Under the pieces are notes generated by a model. That model was not told where the DNA came from. It saw nothing but the letters and a program-made list of their open reading frames with translations, and did not search any database. Shown here piece by piece: positions 1-5,898 of a DNA stretch of 5,898 nucleotides. This DNA is from CAIOSQ01 sp041178225 (GTDB lineage Bacteria; Pseudomonadota; Alphaproteobacteria; CACIAM-22H2): contig JBEGVV010000014.1 of NCBI GenBank assembly GCA_041178225.1, positions 1 to 5,898 on the forward strand. Direction: 5' to 3'. Positions within the stretch are counted from its first letter, which is position 1. Each line of letters starts with the position of its first letter. A program made the translations under genes and the position numbers.

Positions 1-696
1 CCCGCCGAAGGGCAGGACGCAGCCGCCGGGCTCGGCCCAGATGACGCCCGGATCGCGCGTCGGGTTGCCATGCCCATCGAGCGCATGGCCGTCGGGCAGT
101 TCCTCGCCCTTGGCTGCTGCCACGCGCAGCTTGCCGACCGCGACCTTGCTCGTCGCCATGTCGAGCACGAAGGGCGTCGCGGGATCGCCATGGGGCACCG
201 CGATGCAGATCGGGTTGGTGCCCAGCCTTCCGAAGGCGCCGCCATGCGGGGCGACGAGGCCCCTGTGGCCGACGACGTTGACGACGAGGATGGCGACGAG
301 CCCTGCGCCGGCGGCCATCTCGCCGTAGGTCCCGATGCGCCCCATGTGGTGGGCATCGCGAACCGCGAGGATGCAGGCGCCATCGGCGCGCGTGCGGGCG
401 ATCGCCGCCTCGGTCGCCTCGTGGGCGACGACCTGGCCGTGGCCGCGCTGTCCGTCCACCTGCAGGAAGGGCGGCGCGTCGGAGATCGTGCGGCCATGCG
501 CAGCCGGCTTCAGCGTGCCGAGCCGGGCATGGCTGGCATAGGTCTCGAGCATGCCCACGCCATGGCTGTCGTGGCCCTTCATGTTGGCCTCGACGAGATG
601 GCGCGCGACGAGCGAGGCCTCGGCCGGCGGCGCGCCCTCCGCGGCGAGGATGCGCAGCGCGATGTCCAGCAGCTCGGCTTCGGGGATCCTGCGCAT
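1..696 (-). CDS. YbiC-like malate/lactate (2-hydroxycarboxylate) dehydrogenase, 5' part only
   Basis: This is the N-terminal 232 codons of an Ldh2-family (COG2055) NAD(P)-dependent oxidoreductase, a soluble enzyme family that interconverts 2-hydroxy acids and 2-oxo acids. The reading frame runs off the window at base 1. Full-length members have about 340-360 residues, so roughly a third is missing. Visible family marks are HDSHG at residues 42-46 (its histidine belongs to the active site), VRDAHHMGR at 112-120, LGTNP at 158-162, LDMATS at 178-183 and PFGG at the cut end. The blocks around residues 38-50, 80-95 and 112-120 resemble E. coli YbiC (hydroxycarboxylate dehydrogenase B) more than the malate or ureidoglycolate branches; I judge this from memory of that sequence. 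Asp-Ala replaces the usual Asn-Ser before the second histidine pair. The ATG at 696 is supported by an AAGGAGG site eight bases upstream. The true substrate cannot be read from the sequence. Confidence 0.92.
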   Translation of the reverse strand, partial: MRRIPEAELLDIALRILAAEGAPPAEASLVARHLVEANMKGHDSHGVGMLETYASHARLGTLKPAAHGRTISDAPPFLQVDGQRGHGQVVAHEATEAAIARTRADGACILAVRDAHHMGRIGTYGEMAAGAGLVAILVVNVVGHRGLVAPHGGAFGRLGTNPICIAVPHGDPATPFVLDMATSKVAVGKLRVAAAKGEELPDGHALDGHGNPTRDPGVIWAEPGGCVLPFGG

Positions 697-704
697 GGCG
701 TTGG

Positions 705-711
705 CCTCCTT
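705..711 (-). promoter_or_regulatory. Shine-Dalgarno site of the YbiC-like gene, overlapping the upstream stop
   Basis: AAGGAGG, read on the minus strand from 711 to 705, lies eight bases before the ATG at 696. Its first A is the last base of the TGA stop of the deacylase gene (713-711). This fixes the start of the dehydrogenase. It also suggests that ribosomes finishing the upstream gene feed the downstream one, which is inference. Confidence 0.85.
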
Positions 712-1211
712 CAGCCCGCTTCGAGGTCGACGATGTTGAGCGCGTGGCCCGTCGAGCGCAGGAAGGCGCGCAGCCCGTCCGCGGAGACGCAGGTCGTCGC
801 GGTGTTCTCGAGCGGATGGAAGTTGAGCTGCGGCGCGCGTGCCATCGCGGCGTCGAGGAAGAAGGTCACGCGGTGGGCGACGTCGTTGACGAGCGCGAAT
901 GGCGTCACCGATCCCGCCACCACGCCCAGCACCTCCATCAGCAGCTCGGGCTTGCCGAAGGAAAGCCGCTTGGCGCCGATGCGCGCGTGCAGCGCCTTGA
1001 GGTCGATGCGGCGATCGGCCTCCGCGGTGACGAGCCAGAGCCTGTCGCCCGCGTCCTTCAGGAACAGGTTCTTCGAGTGCATGCCGGGCATCGAGAGGTG
1101 CAGCGCGCGGCTCTGCTCGACCGTGAAGACGGCCTCGTGGTCCGTCGTGCGGTGCTCGACGCCGAGTTCGTCGAGCCTGCGCAGGAGGTCGGCGCGCGTG
1201 TGGTGCGGCAT
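711..1211 (-). CDS. YbaK/ProX-type aminoacyl-tRNA deacylase (prolyl-tRNA synthetase-associated domain), ProXp-ala-like
   Basis: A 166-residue free-standing editing-domain protein of the YbaK/ProRS-INS superfamily. It is closest by eye to ProXp-ala, which hydrolyses Ala-tRNA(Pro) made in error by prolyl-tRNA synthetase, acting in trans in the cytoplasm. Visible marks are VFTVEQS at residues 28-34, HSKNLFLK at 45-52 with the conserved lysine K47 (matching K45 of the Caulobacter protein), SFGKPELL at 84-91, the GxxxP loop GSVTP at 100-104, and NFHPL at 130-134. Length is normal for the family and no key residue is missing. The ATG at 1211 has AGGA (1224-1221) nine bases upstream. The same frame stays open far upstream, but that part is the shadow of fdsA. 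The gene lies 56 bases after fdsA and its stop overlaps the ribosome site of the next gene, so it is probably in the same transcript. Specificity for alanine rather than cysteine or serine is inferred from overall similarity. Confidence 0.93.
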   Translation of the reverse strand: MPHHTRADLLRRLDELGVEHRTTDHEAVFTVEQSRALHLSMPGMHSKNLFLKDAGDRLWLVTAEADRRIDLKALHARIGAKRLSFGKPELLMEVLGVVAGSVTPFALVNDVAHRVTFFLDAAMARAPQLNFHPLENTATTCVSADGLRAFLRSTGHALNIVDLEAG

Positions 1212-1233
1212 CGCGGATGGTCCTGGTGGTGGC

Positions 1234-1245
1234 CTGGCCGGCCAG
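1234..1245. repeat. 12-bp perfect palindrome in the fdsA-deacylase gap
   Basis: CTGGCCGGCCAG is a perfect palindrome lying 23-34 bases upstream of the deacylase start, in the 56-base gap. It has no loop and no T-run follows, so it does not look like an intrinsic terminator. A second small inverted repeat, CGAT-GTCA-ATCG at 1263-1274, spans the fdsA stop codon. In DNA this GC-rich, short palindromes arise often, so a role as an operator or mRNA processing site is only a possibility. Confidence 0.35.
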
Positions 1246-1267
1246 TGTCCGCGCGCCGCGCGCGATG

Positions 1268-4027
1268 TCAATCGCCCGGGCCGGCCGGGGCCACGCGCGC
1301 CGCGCAGTACTTGAATTCCGGGATCTTGCCGTCGGGATCGAGCCGCGGGTCGGTCATGACGTTGGCCGCCGCCTCGCGATAGGCGAAGGGCATGAAGACC
1401 ATGCCGCGCGGGATGTCCGCGTCCGCGCGCGCGGCGCAGACGATGGCGCCGCGGCGCGTCTCGATGCGTATGCGCCCGCCGGGCGCGATGCCGAGGCCCT
1501 CCAGCTCCGCGGGCGAGAGCGAGGCGACGGCCACCGGCTCGAGCGCGTCGAGCGCCCGGCTGCGTCGCGTCATCTCGCCCGTGTGCCAGTGCTCGAGCTG
1601 CCGGCCCGTCGTCAGCACCATGGGGAAGAGCTCGTCCACGGGCTCTCCCGGCGGCATGACCTCCGCAGGCACGAGGCGGCCGCGGCCGCTCGGCGTCGGG
1701 AAGCGATCGCCGAACACGATCTCGTGGCCAGGGCTGTGCTCGTCGTCGCAGGGATAGGTGACGGACCCCTCCCGCTCGAGGCGCTCCCAGGTGATGCCGC
1801 GCAGCGAGGGCATGGCGAGGCGCATCTCCGCGAAGACCTCGCGCGGATGGCCGTAGGTCCAGCCAAGGCCGAGGCCGCGCGCCATCTCGTTGATGATCCA
1901 GAGGTCGGGCCGCGCATCGCCCGGCGGCTCCATCGCCTTGCGGCCGATCTGCACCTGGCGGTTCGTGTTGGTGACCGTGCCATCCTTCTCCGGCCACGCC
2001 GTCGCGGGCAGGACGACGTCGGCGTACTTCGCCGTCTCCGTGAGGAAGATGTCCTGCACGACGAGGTGGTCGAGCCGCGCCAGGCCCTCGCGGACATGGG
2101 CGAGGTCGGGGTCCGACATCGCCGGGTTCTCGCCCATGACGTACATGCCGCGGATCCGGCCCTCGCGCGCGGCATGCATGATCTCGACGACCGTGAGCCC
2201 CGGCGCGGGGTCGAGCGCGACTCCCCAGAGCTCCTCGAAGGCGCGCCGGTTGTCCGCCATCCCGACGCGCCGGTAGTCGGGCAGCATCATCGGGATCAGC
2301 CCCGCGTCGGAGGCCCCCTGCACGTTGTTCTGGCCGCGCAGCGGATGCAGCCCCGTGCCCGGGCGGCCCACCTGCCCGGTCGTCAGCGCGAGCGCGATGA
2401 GGCAGCGCGCGTTGTCCGTGCCGTGGACGTGCTGCGACACGCCCATGCCCCAGAACACGATCGAGGCGCGCGACGTCGCGTAGAGGCGCGCGGCGCGGCG
2501 GATCGTGCCGGCGTCGATGCCGCAGACGGGCGCCATCGTCTCCGGGGTGAAGCCGCGGACGTGCAGCGCCAGCGCCTCGAAGTCGCTGGCATGCGCGGCG
2601 ACGTAGTCGGGATCGTGCAGCCCCTCCGTCACGATGACGTTGAGCATCGCGTTGAGCAGGGCGACATCGGTGCCCGGCCTGAACTGCATCGCGATCTCGG
2701 CGTGGCGCATCAGCGCGTGCCGCCGAGGGTCCATGACGATCAGCTTCGCGCCGCGCTTCGCCGCGCGCTTCAGGAAGGTCGCGGCGACGGGATGGTTCTC
2801 GGTCGGCCGCGCGCCGATGACGACGATCACCTCGGCGTCCTGCGCGGCGGTGAAGGGCGCGGTCACGGCGGCCGAGCCGATGCCCTCGAGCAGCGCGGCG
2901 ACGGACGAGGCGTGGCACAGCCGCGTGCAATGGTCGACGTTGTTGGTGCCGAAGCCGGTGCGCACGAGCTTCTGGAAGAGATACGCCTCCTCGTTGGAGC
3001 CCTTGGCGGAACCGAAGCCCGCGAGCGCCGACGGGCCATGCGCCGCGCGGATCCGCGCGAGCCCGCCCGTCGCCAGCGCCAGCGCCTCCTCCCAGCTCGC
3101 CTCGCGGAAATGCGTCAGCGGGTTGGCGGGATCGACCGCCGCGTCGGACTTCGGCACGCCCGCGCGGCGCACGAGCGGGCGGACCAGCCTGTGGGGATGG
3201 CCGGGATAGTCGACGCCGAAGCGGCCCTTGACGCAGAGCCGGTTGCGGTTCGCCGGGCCGTCGCGCCCGTCGACCTGCACGATCCTGTTGCCGGCGACCT
3301 GGAAGGTGACCTGGCAGCCGACGCCGCAATAGGGGCAGACGCTGTCGACGCTCTTCTCGGGCCGGACCGCGACGGCGCCGTCCTCGCCGACCACCGAGGC
3401 GGGAAGCAGGGCGCCCGTCGGGCAGGCCTGCACGCACTCGCCGCAACCCACGCAACTGCTGTGACCCATCGCGTCGTCGCTGTCGAAGGAGACGCGCGTA
3501 TCGGCGCCCCGGCCAGCCATGCCGATGACGTCGTTGACCTGCACCTCGCGGCAGCCGCGCGCGCAAAGCCCGCACTGGATGCAGGCGTCGAGCTGCACCG
3601 CGATCGCCGGATGGCTCATGTCGGCCGCGGGCTGCTCGCGCGGGGCGAAGCGCGGCGCGCCGACGCCGACCCGCGTGGCCCAGTCCCAGAAGCGCGACGC
3701 CGGCTCGTGGGCCTGCTCGCGCGGCGCCTGGTCCGCGGCGAGCAGCTCGAAGACCATGCGGCGTGCCGCGGTCGCCCGCTCGCTCGCCGTGCGGACATCC
3801 ATGCCCGCGCGTGGCTCGCGGATGCAGGACGCGGCGAGCACGCGCTCGCCAGCGATCTCGACCATGCAGGCGCGGCAGTTGCCGTCGGCGCGGTAGTCGG
3901 GCTGCGGCAGGTGGCAGAGATGCGGGATCGCGGTGCCCATGCGCCGCGCGACGTCCCAGATCGTCTCCCCGGGCCGCGCCTCGGCCGGCGCGCCGTCGAG
4001 CGTGAAGGCGATGTTCGCGTCGCTCAC
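1268..4027 (-). CDS. fdsA: NAD-dependent formate dehydrogenase, catalytic alpha subunit (Mo/W-bis-MGD, Fe-S)
   Basis: A 919-residue cytoplasmic subunit that oxidises formate to CO2 (reversibly in several relatives) and passes electrons to the diaphorase subunit encoded just upstream. Domains in order: a NuoG-like [2Fe-2S] domain with C38, C51, C54 and C68; a two-cluster ferredoxin domain with C149/152/155/159 and C192/195/198/202; a molybdopterin-domain [4Fe-4S] site CPYCGVGC at 231-238 plus C265; the bis-MGD catalytic core; and a dinucleotide-binding C-terminal domain at about 800-910. In TRLCHASS the metal-ligand cysteine is C371 (not selenocysteine), followed by H372. R564 in HPLRGQNN stands at the same distance as Arg333 of E. 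coli FdhF, and K267 matches its Lys44. No cysteine occurs between C68 and C149, so the His/Cys-ligated cluster of NuoG is absent. The start is GTG at 4027, overlapping the previous stop as GTGA, with GGAGG seven bases before it. Sequence alone does not tell Mo from W. Confidence 0.96.
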   Translation of the reverse strand: MSDANIAFTLDGAPAEARPGETIWDVARRMGTAIPHLCHLPQPDYRADGNCRACMVEIAGERVLAASCIREPRAGMDVRTASERATAARRMVFELLAADQAPREQAHEPASRFWDWATRVGVGAPRFAPREQPAADMSHPAIAVQLDACIQCGLCARGCREVQVNDVIGMAGRGADTRVSFDSDDAMGHSSCVGCGECVQACPTGALLPASVVGEDGAVAVRPEKSVDSVCPYCGVGCQVTFQVAGNRIVQVDGRDGPANRNRLCVKGRFGVDYPGHPHRLVRPLVRRAGVPKSDAAVDPANPLTHFREASWEEALALATGGLARIRAAHGPSALAGFGSAKGSNEEAYLFQKLVRTGFGTNNVDHCTRLCHASSVAALLEGIGSAAVTAPFTAAQDAEVIVVIGARPTENHPVAATFLKRAAKRGAKLIVMDPRRHALMRHAEIAMQFRPGTDVALLNAMLNVIVTEGLHDPDYVAAHASDFEALALHVRGFTPETMAPVCGIDAGTIRRAARLYATSRASIVFWGMGVSQHVHGTDNARCLIALALTTGQVGRPGTGLHPLRGQNNVQGASDAGLIPMMLPDYRRVGMADNRRAFEELWGVALDPAPGLTVVEIMHAAREGRIRGMYVMGENPAMSDPDLAHVREGLARLDHLVVQDIFLTETAKYADVVLPATAWPEKDGTVTNTNRQVQIGRKAMEPPGDARPDLWIINEMARGLGLGWTYGHPREVFAEMRLAMPSLRGITWERLEREGSVTYPCDDEHSPGHEIVFGDRFPTPSGRGRLVPAEVMPPGEPVDELFPMVLTTGRQLEHWHTGEMTRRSRALDALEPVAVASLSPAELEGLGIAPGGRIRIETRRGAIVCAARADADIPRGMVFMPFAYREAAANVMTDPRLDPDGKIPEFKYCAARVAPAGPGD

Positions 4028-5697
4028 CGCATCTCCTCCGGGAAATGGCGCAGCAGGCCGAGGACGGGGTTCATCGCCGCCTGGCCGAGGCCGCAGATCG
4101 ACGCGTCGGCCATCGCGCCGGCCAGCTCGCGCAGGAGCGGCGCGTCCCAGTCCTGGCCGGCGATCAGCATGCCCGCCTTCTGCGTGCCGACTCGGCAGGG
4201 CGTGCACTTGCCGCATGATTCATGGGCGAAGAACGCGACGAGGTTGCGCGCCACCTCGCGCAGGTCGTCCTTGTCGGAGAACACCACCACCGCGCCGGAG
4301 CCGACGAAGCAGCCATGCTTCTCGAGGCTGCCGAAGTCGAGCGGCAGGTCGGCCATCGACGCGGGCAGGATCCCGCCCGAGGCGCCACCGGGCAGATAGG
4401 CGCGGAACGCGTGCCCCGGCGCCATGCCGCCGCCGAACTCCTCGACGAGCTCGCGCGCGGTGATGCCGGCGGGCGCGATCTTCACGCCGGGCGACTTCAC
4501 GCGCCCGGAGAGCGAGAAGGCGCGCAACCCCCTGGCGCCACGACGCCCCTGGGAGGCGAACCATTCGCCGCCGCGCGCGAGGATCTCCGGGATCCACCAC
4601 AGCGTCTCGACGTTGTTGATGAGCGTCGGCCGGTCGAAGAGACCGCGCTCCGCCGGGAAGGGCGGCTTGTGCCGCGGCTGGCCGCGGCGACCCTCGATGC
4701 TCTCGAGCATCGCGGACTCCTCGCCGCAGACATAGGCGCCCGCGCCGCGCCGCAGCTCGATGCGCACGCCGCCGTCGAGCCCCGCGCGCGACAGCGCGCC
4801 CAGCGCCGCGGCCAGCGCCTCGCGCGCCTCGGGATACTCGTCGCGGACATAGAGGTAGATCGCCTCGCAGCCGACGGCCCAGGCGGCGATCAGCGCCGCC
4901 TCGAGCACGCGGTGAGGCGCGCTCTCCATGAACCAGCGGTCCTTGAACGTGCCCGGCTCGCCCTCGTCCGCGTTCACCGCCATGAGCCGCGGCGCGGGCT
5001 GCGCGGCGACGAGCCGCCACTTCCGGCCCGTGGGGAATCCCGCCCCGCCGAGGCCCCTGAGGCCGGCGGCGTCGAGCGCCGCGAACACGTCCTCGCGGCC
5101 CAGCGTGCCGTCGCGGCAGGCAGCGAGCAGGCGAGCGGCGCCCCCTGCGCGCGCCGCGGCGAGCGCCACGGCGGCCGCGGCGGGCGCGACCTCGCGCGCG
5201 GGCGCGGCCGCGCGCAGCGTCGCCGCGCCGAGATCCGCGATCGTGCGGAAGCCCGCGACCACGGCCGGCGCGCGGTCGCATGCGCCGATGCAGGGCGCGG
5301 ATTCGACGCGGGCGATGCCGGCGAACTCGCGCTCCAGCGCGGCCTTGCGCGCGGCGGCGCCCGCGAGCATGCAGGCGATGCCGTCGCAGACCCGCACGAC
5401 CGGGAGCGCCGCGTCCGCGTCCTCGTCGGCGATACGGAAATGCGCGTAGAAGCTCGCGACCTCGTGGACCTCTGCCTGCGACAGCCGCATCTCGGCGGCC
5501 AGCGCCGCCATGTGGCGGCGGGACAGGAAGCCATGCGCGTCGTTCAGGAGATGCAGGTGCTCGATGAGGAGGTCGCGCCGGCGCTCGCGGTCGCCAAGGA
5601 GCGCCCTGACCTCGGCGAGCGCCACCGCGTCGACCTGCCTGCCCTTGGGCGACGGCCTGCTGCCGCGCCCGCCTTGGTGCGTCGCCTCGTCCGGCAC
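4024..5697 (-). CDS. fdsB: NAD-dependent formate dehydrogenase, fused diaphorase (gamma-beta) subunit, NuoE-NuoF type
   Basis: A 557-residue soluble subunit that takes electrons from FdsA and reduces NAD+ at FMN. Residues about 18-160 form a NuoE/FdsG-like thioredoxin-fold domain: a helical part up to FYAHF (83-87), then [2Fe-2S] ligands C104, C109, C136 and C140. An alanine-rich linker follows at about 160-190. Residues about 195-557 form a NuoF-like domain: the glycine-rich FMN/NAD loop GLGGAGFPTGRKW at 215-227, NADEGEPGTFKDR at 242-253, the ESAMLESIEGRRGQPR block at 327-342, and the [4Fe-4S] site ESCGKCTPC at 493-501 (C495, C498, C501) with C535. The plan matches the single beta chain of Methylorubrum FDH1 (about 570 residues). 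Hydrogenase HoxF is the nearest alternative, but the FdsA partner settles the role. GTG at 5697 is chosen for family-like length; an upstream ATG at 5781 (585 residues) and a GTG at 5625 are the alternatives. It overlaps fdsA by four bases. Confidence 0.94.
   Translation of the reverse strand: MPDEATHQGGRGSRPSPKGRQVDAVALAEVRALLGDRERRRDLLIEHLHLLNDAHGFLSRRHMAALAAEMRLSQAEVHEVASFYAHFRIADEDADAALPVVRVCDGIACMLAGAAARKAALEREFAGIARVESAPCIGACDRAPAVVAGFRTIADLGAATLRAAAPAREVAPAAAAVALAAARAGGAARLLAACRDGTLGREDVFAALDAAGLRGLGGAGFPTGRKWRLVAAQPAPRLMAVNADEGEPGTFKDRWFMESAPHRVLEAALIAAWAVGCEAIYLYVRDEYPEAREALAAALGALSRAGLDGGVRIELRRGAGAYVCGEESAMLESIEGRRGQPRHKPPFPAERGLFDRPTLINNVETLWWIPEILARGGEWFASQGRRGARGLRAFSLSGRVKSPGVKIAPAGITARELVEEFGGGMAPGHAFRAYLPGGASGGILPASMADLPLDFGSLEKHGCFVGSGAVVVFSDKDDLREVARNLVAFFAHESCGKCTPCRVGTQKAGMLIAGQDWDAPLLRELAGAMADASICGLGQAAMNPVLGLLRHFPEEMR
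4033..4039 (-). promoter_or_regulatory. Shine-Dalgarno site that decides the GTG start of fdsA
   Basis: GGAGGAG (4039-4033 on the minus strand) lies inside the last codons of the diaphorase gene, five bases before the GTG at 4027. A nearby ATG at 4032 is in the diaphorase frame, not the fdsA frame. The site, together with the four-base stop/start overlap, points to translational coupling of the two subunits. Confidence 0.8.
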
Positions 5698-5838
5698 GTT
5701 TCCCCCGACCCGGTTCGTTGCGCATAGACTACAGGCTCGCGCCGCGAACTGTATCGCGAAGTTGGCGCCGCGACGCCGCACCCGCCCTGCACGGCGCGCA
5801 AACCCGCACGCCGCGAAGGGATGCAGGCGCGCCGCGGC
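5698..5838 (-). promoter_or_regulatory. Intergenic region upstream of the formate dehydrogenase genes; probable promoter location
   Basis: These 141 bases separate a gene end from the diaphorase start. The region includes the least GC-rich short patch nearby, TAGTCTATG on the minus strand (about 5731-5723), which could hold a -10 element, but no good -35 partner or sigma-54 site is visible. CGCGAA occurs three times on the plus strand (5743-5748, 5755-5760, 5812-5817), the first two 12 bases apart. The first is part of an inverted repeat, TCGCG-C-CGCGA, at 5737-5747. These could be an operator, for example for a LysR-type regulator as known for other fds operons, but in DNA this GC-rich they may be chance. 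If translation starts at the ATG at 5781, part of this stretch is coding. Confidence 0.35.
5701..5706 (-). promoter_or_regulatory. Possible weak ribosome site for the diaphorase gene
   Basis: GGGGGA (5706-5701 on the minus strand) ends three bases before the proposed GTG at 5697. The spacing is shorter than usual and the match to the consensus is only partial, so it supports this start weakly. I saw no clearly better site for the ATG at 5781. Confidence 0.3.
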
Positions 5839-5898
5839 TCAGGCCAGGAAGCGCGCGATCTCCGCGTCGAGGAAGGCCGCGGCCGCAGGATCCGCCGA
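5839..5898 (-). CDS. C-terminal end of an unidentified gene, cut by the window edge
   Basis: On the minus strand a frame is open from the window edge for 19 codons to a TGA at 5841-5839. It ends in the peptide AAAAFLDAEIARFLA. This is a plausible amphipathic C-terminal helix and codon use is like the neighbours. It is too short to name; many alpha/beta hydrolases and regulators end this way. It points in the same direction as the formate dehydrogenase genes and lies 141 bases before them. An open frame of this length is expected by chance in GC-rich DNA, so the call is tentative. Confidence 0.4.
   Translation of the reverse strand, partial: SADPAAAAFLDAEIARFLA

Noticed and set aside
1231..1267. 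Intrinsic terminator between fdsA and the deacylase gene
   Set aside because: GC-rich palindromes are present but there is no T-run after them on either strand, and the short spacing favours read-through.
70..1314. A 414-codon plus-strand frame opposite the dehydrogenase and deacylase
   Set aside because: Arg/Ala-rich antisense translation with no motif, while both minus-strand genes show clear family signatures.
2915..2917. Selenocysteine at the active site of the formate dehydrogenase
   Set aside because: The metal-ligand position (C371 in RLCHAS) is an ordinary cysteine codon, with no in-frame TGA in the gene.
711..3575. A 954-codon minus-strand frame that would make the deacylase a C-terminal fusion domain
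   Set aside because: Only the last 166 residues look like a protein family. The rest is an Arg-rich out-of-frame reading of fdsA, and the deacylase has its own ATG and ribosome site.
4027..4216. A 63-residue N-terminal extension of FdsA from an ATG at 4216
   Set aside because: It would overlap the conserved C-terminal cluster domain of the diaphorase. The extension is low-complexity, and the GTG at 4027 has a good ribosome site and gives the family's normal N-terminus.
1217..4399. A 1060-codon open frame on the plus strand opposite fdsA
   Set aside because: It lies antisense to a gene with complete Fe-S and bis-MGD motifs. Its translation is rich in Arg, Ala, His, Asp and Val with no recognisable domain, as expected from the opposite strand of a GC-rich gene.
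4222..5727. A 501-codon plus-strand open frame opposite the diaphorase gene
   Set aside because: Same reason: an antisense shadow of a gene with NuoE- and NuoF-like motifs in register; low-complexity Arg/Ala-rich translation.
5785..5827. Hairpin from inverted CCTGCA/TGCAGG arms upstream of the operon
   Set aside because: The arms are short, the loop is long with mismatched interior, and no T-run follows; probably chance in GC-rich sequence.

Overview
The window reads as chromosomal DNA from a very GC-rich proteobacterium (roughly 70% G+C by eye, with G or C at most third codon positions). An alphaproteobacterium is the best guess. The reasons are a ProXp-ala-type editing protein and an NAD-dependent formate dehydrogenase whose diaphorase subunit is a single NuoE-NuoF-like chain, similar in plan to FDH1 of Methylobacterium/Methylorubrum. 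The assignment to that group is inference. All genes I can support lie on the minus strand, so transcription runs from high to low coordinates.

Layout in the direction of transcription. (1) 5898-5839: the last 19 codons of an unidentified gene. (2) 5838-5698: a 141-base gap, the only plausible place in the window for the promoter of the formate dehydrogenase genes. (3) 5697-4024: a 557-residue diaphorase subunit with FMN, NAD and two Fe-S clusters, made of an FdsG/NuoE-like domain followed by an FdsB/NuoF-like domain. (4) 4027-1268: the 919-residue catalytic subunit FdsA, overlapping the previous gene by four bases (GTGA). It carries bis-MGD (Mo or W) and a chain of Fe-S clusters. (5) 1211-711: a 166-residue YbaK/ProX-type editing deacylase for mischarged tRNA-Pro. 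(6) 696-1: the first 232 codons of a YbiC-like 2-hydroxycarboxylate dehydrogenase, cut by the window edge.

The two formate dehydrogenase genes make one soluble enzyme. Formate is oxidised to CO2 at the metal site of FdsA, electrons pass along the Fe-S chain to the diaphorase chain, and NAD+ is reduced at FMN. The reverse reaction is possible for this class. The tight spacing downstream (56 bases, then 14 bases with the ribosome site overlapping the preceding stop) suggests that the deacylase and the dehydrogenase are co-transcribed with the enzyme, although neither is part of it. Usual helpers such as fdhD/fdsC and fdsD are not in the window.

I found no RNA genes, mobile elements, CRISPR arrays or convincing intrinsic terminators. 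Nothing here amounts to an undescribed system. The points most worth checking are the compact fused diaphorase, the absence in FdsA of cysteines for the His/Cys-ligated cluster found in NuoG-like proteins, and the tRNA-editing gene sitting inside a redox operon.
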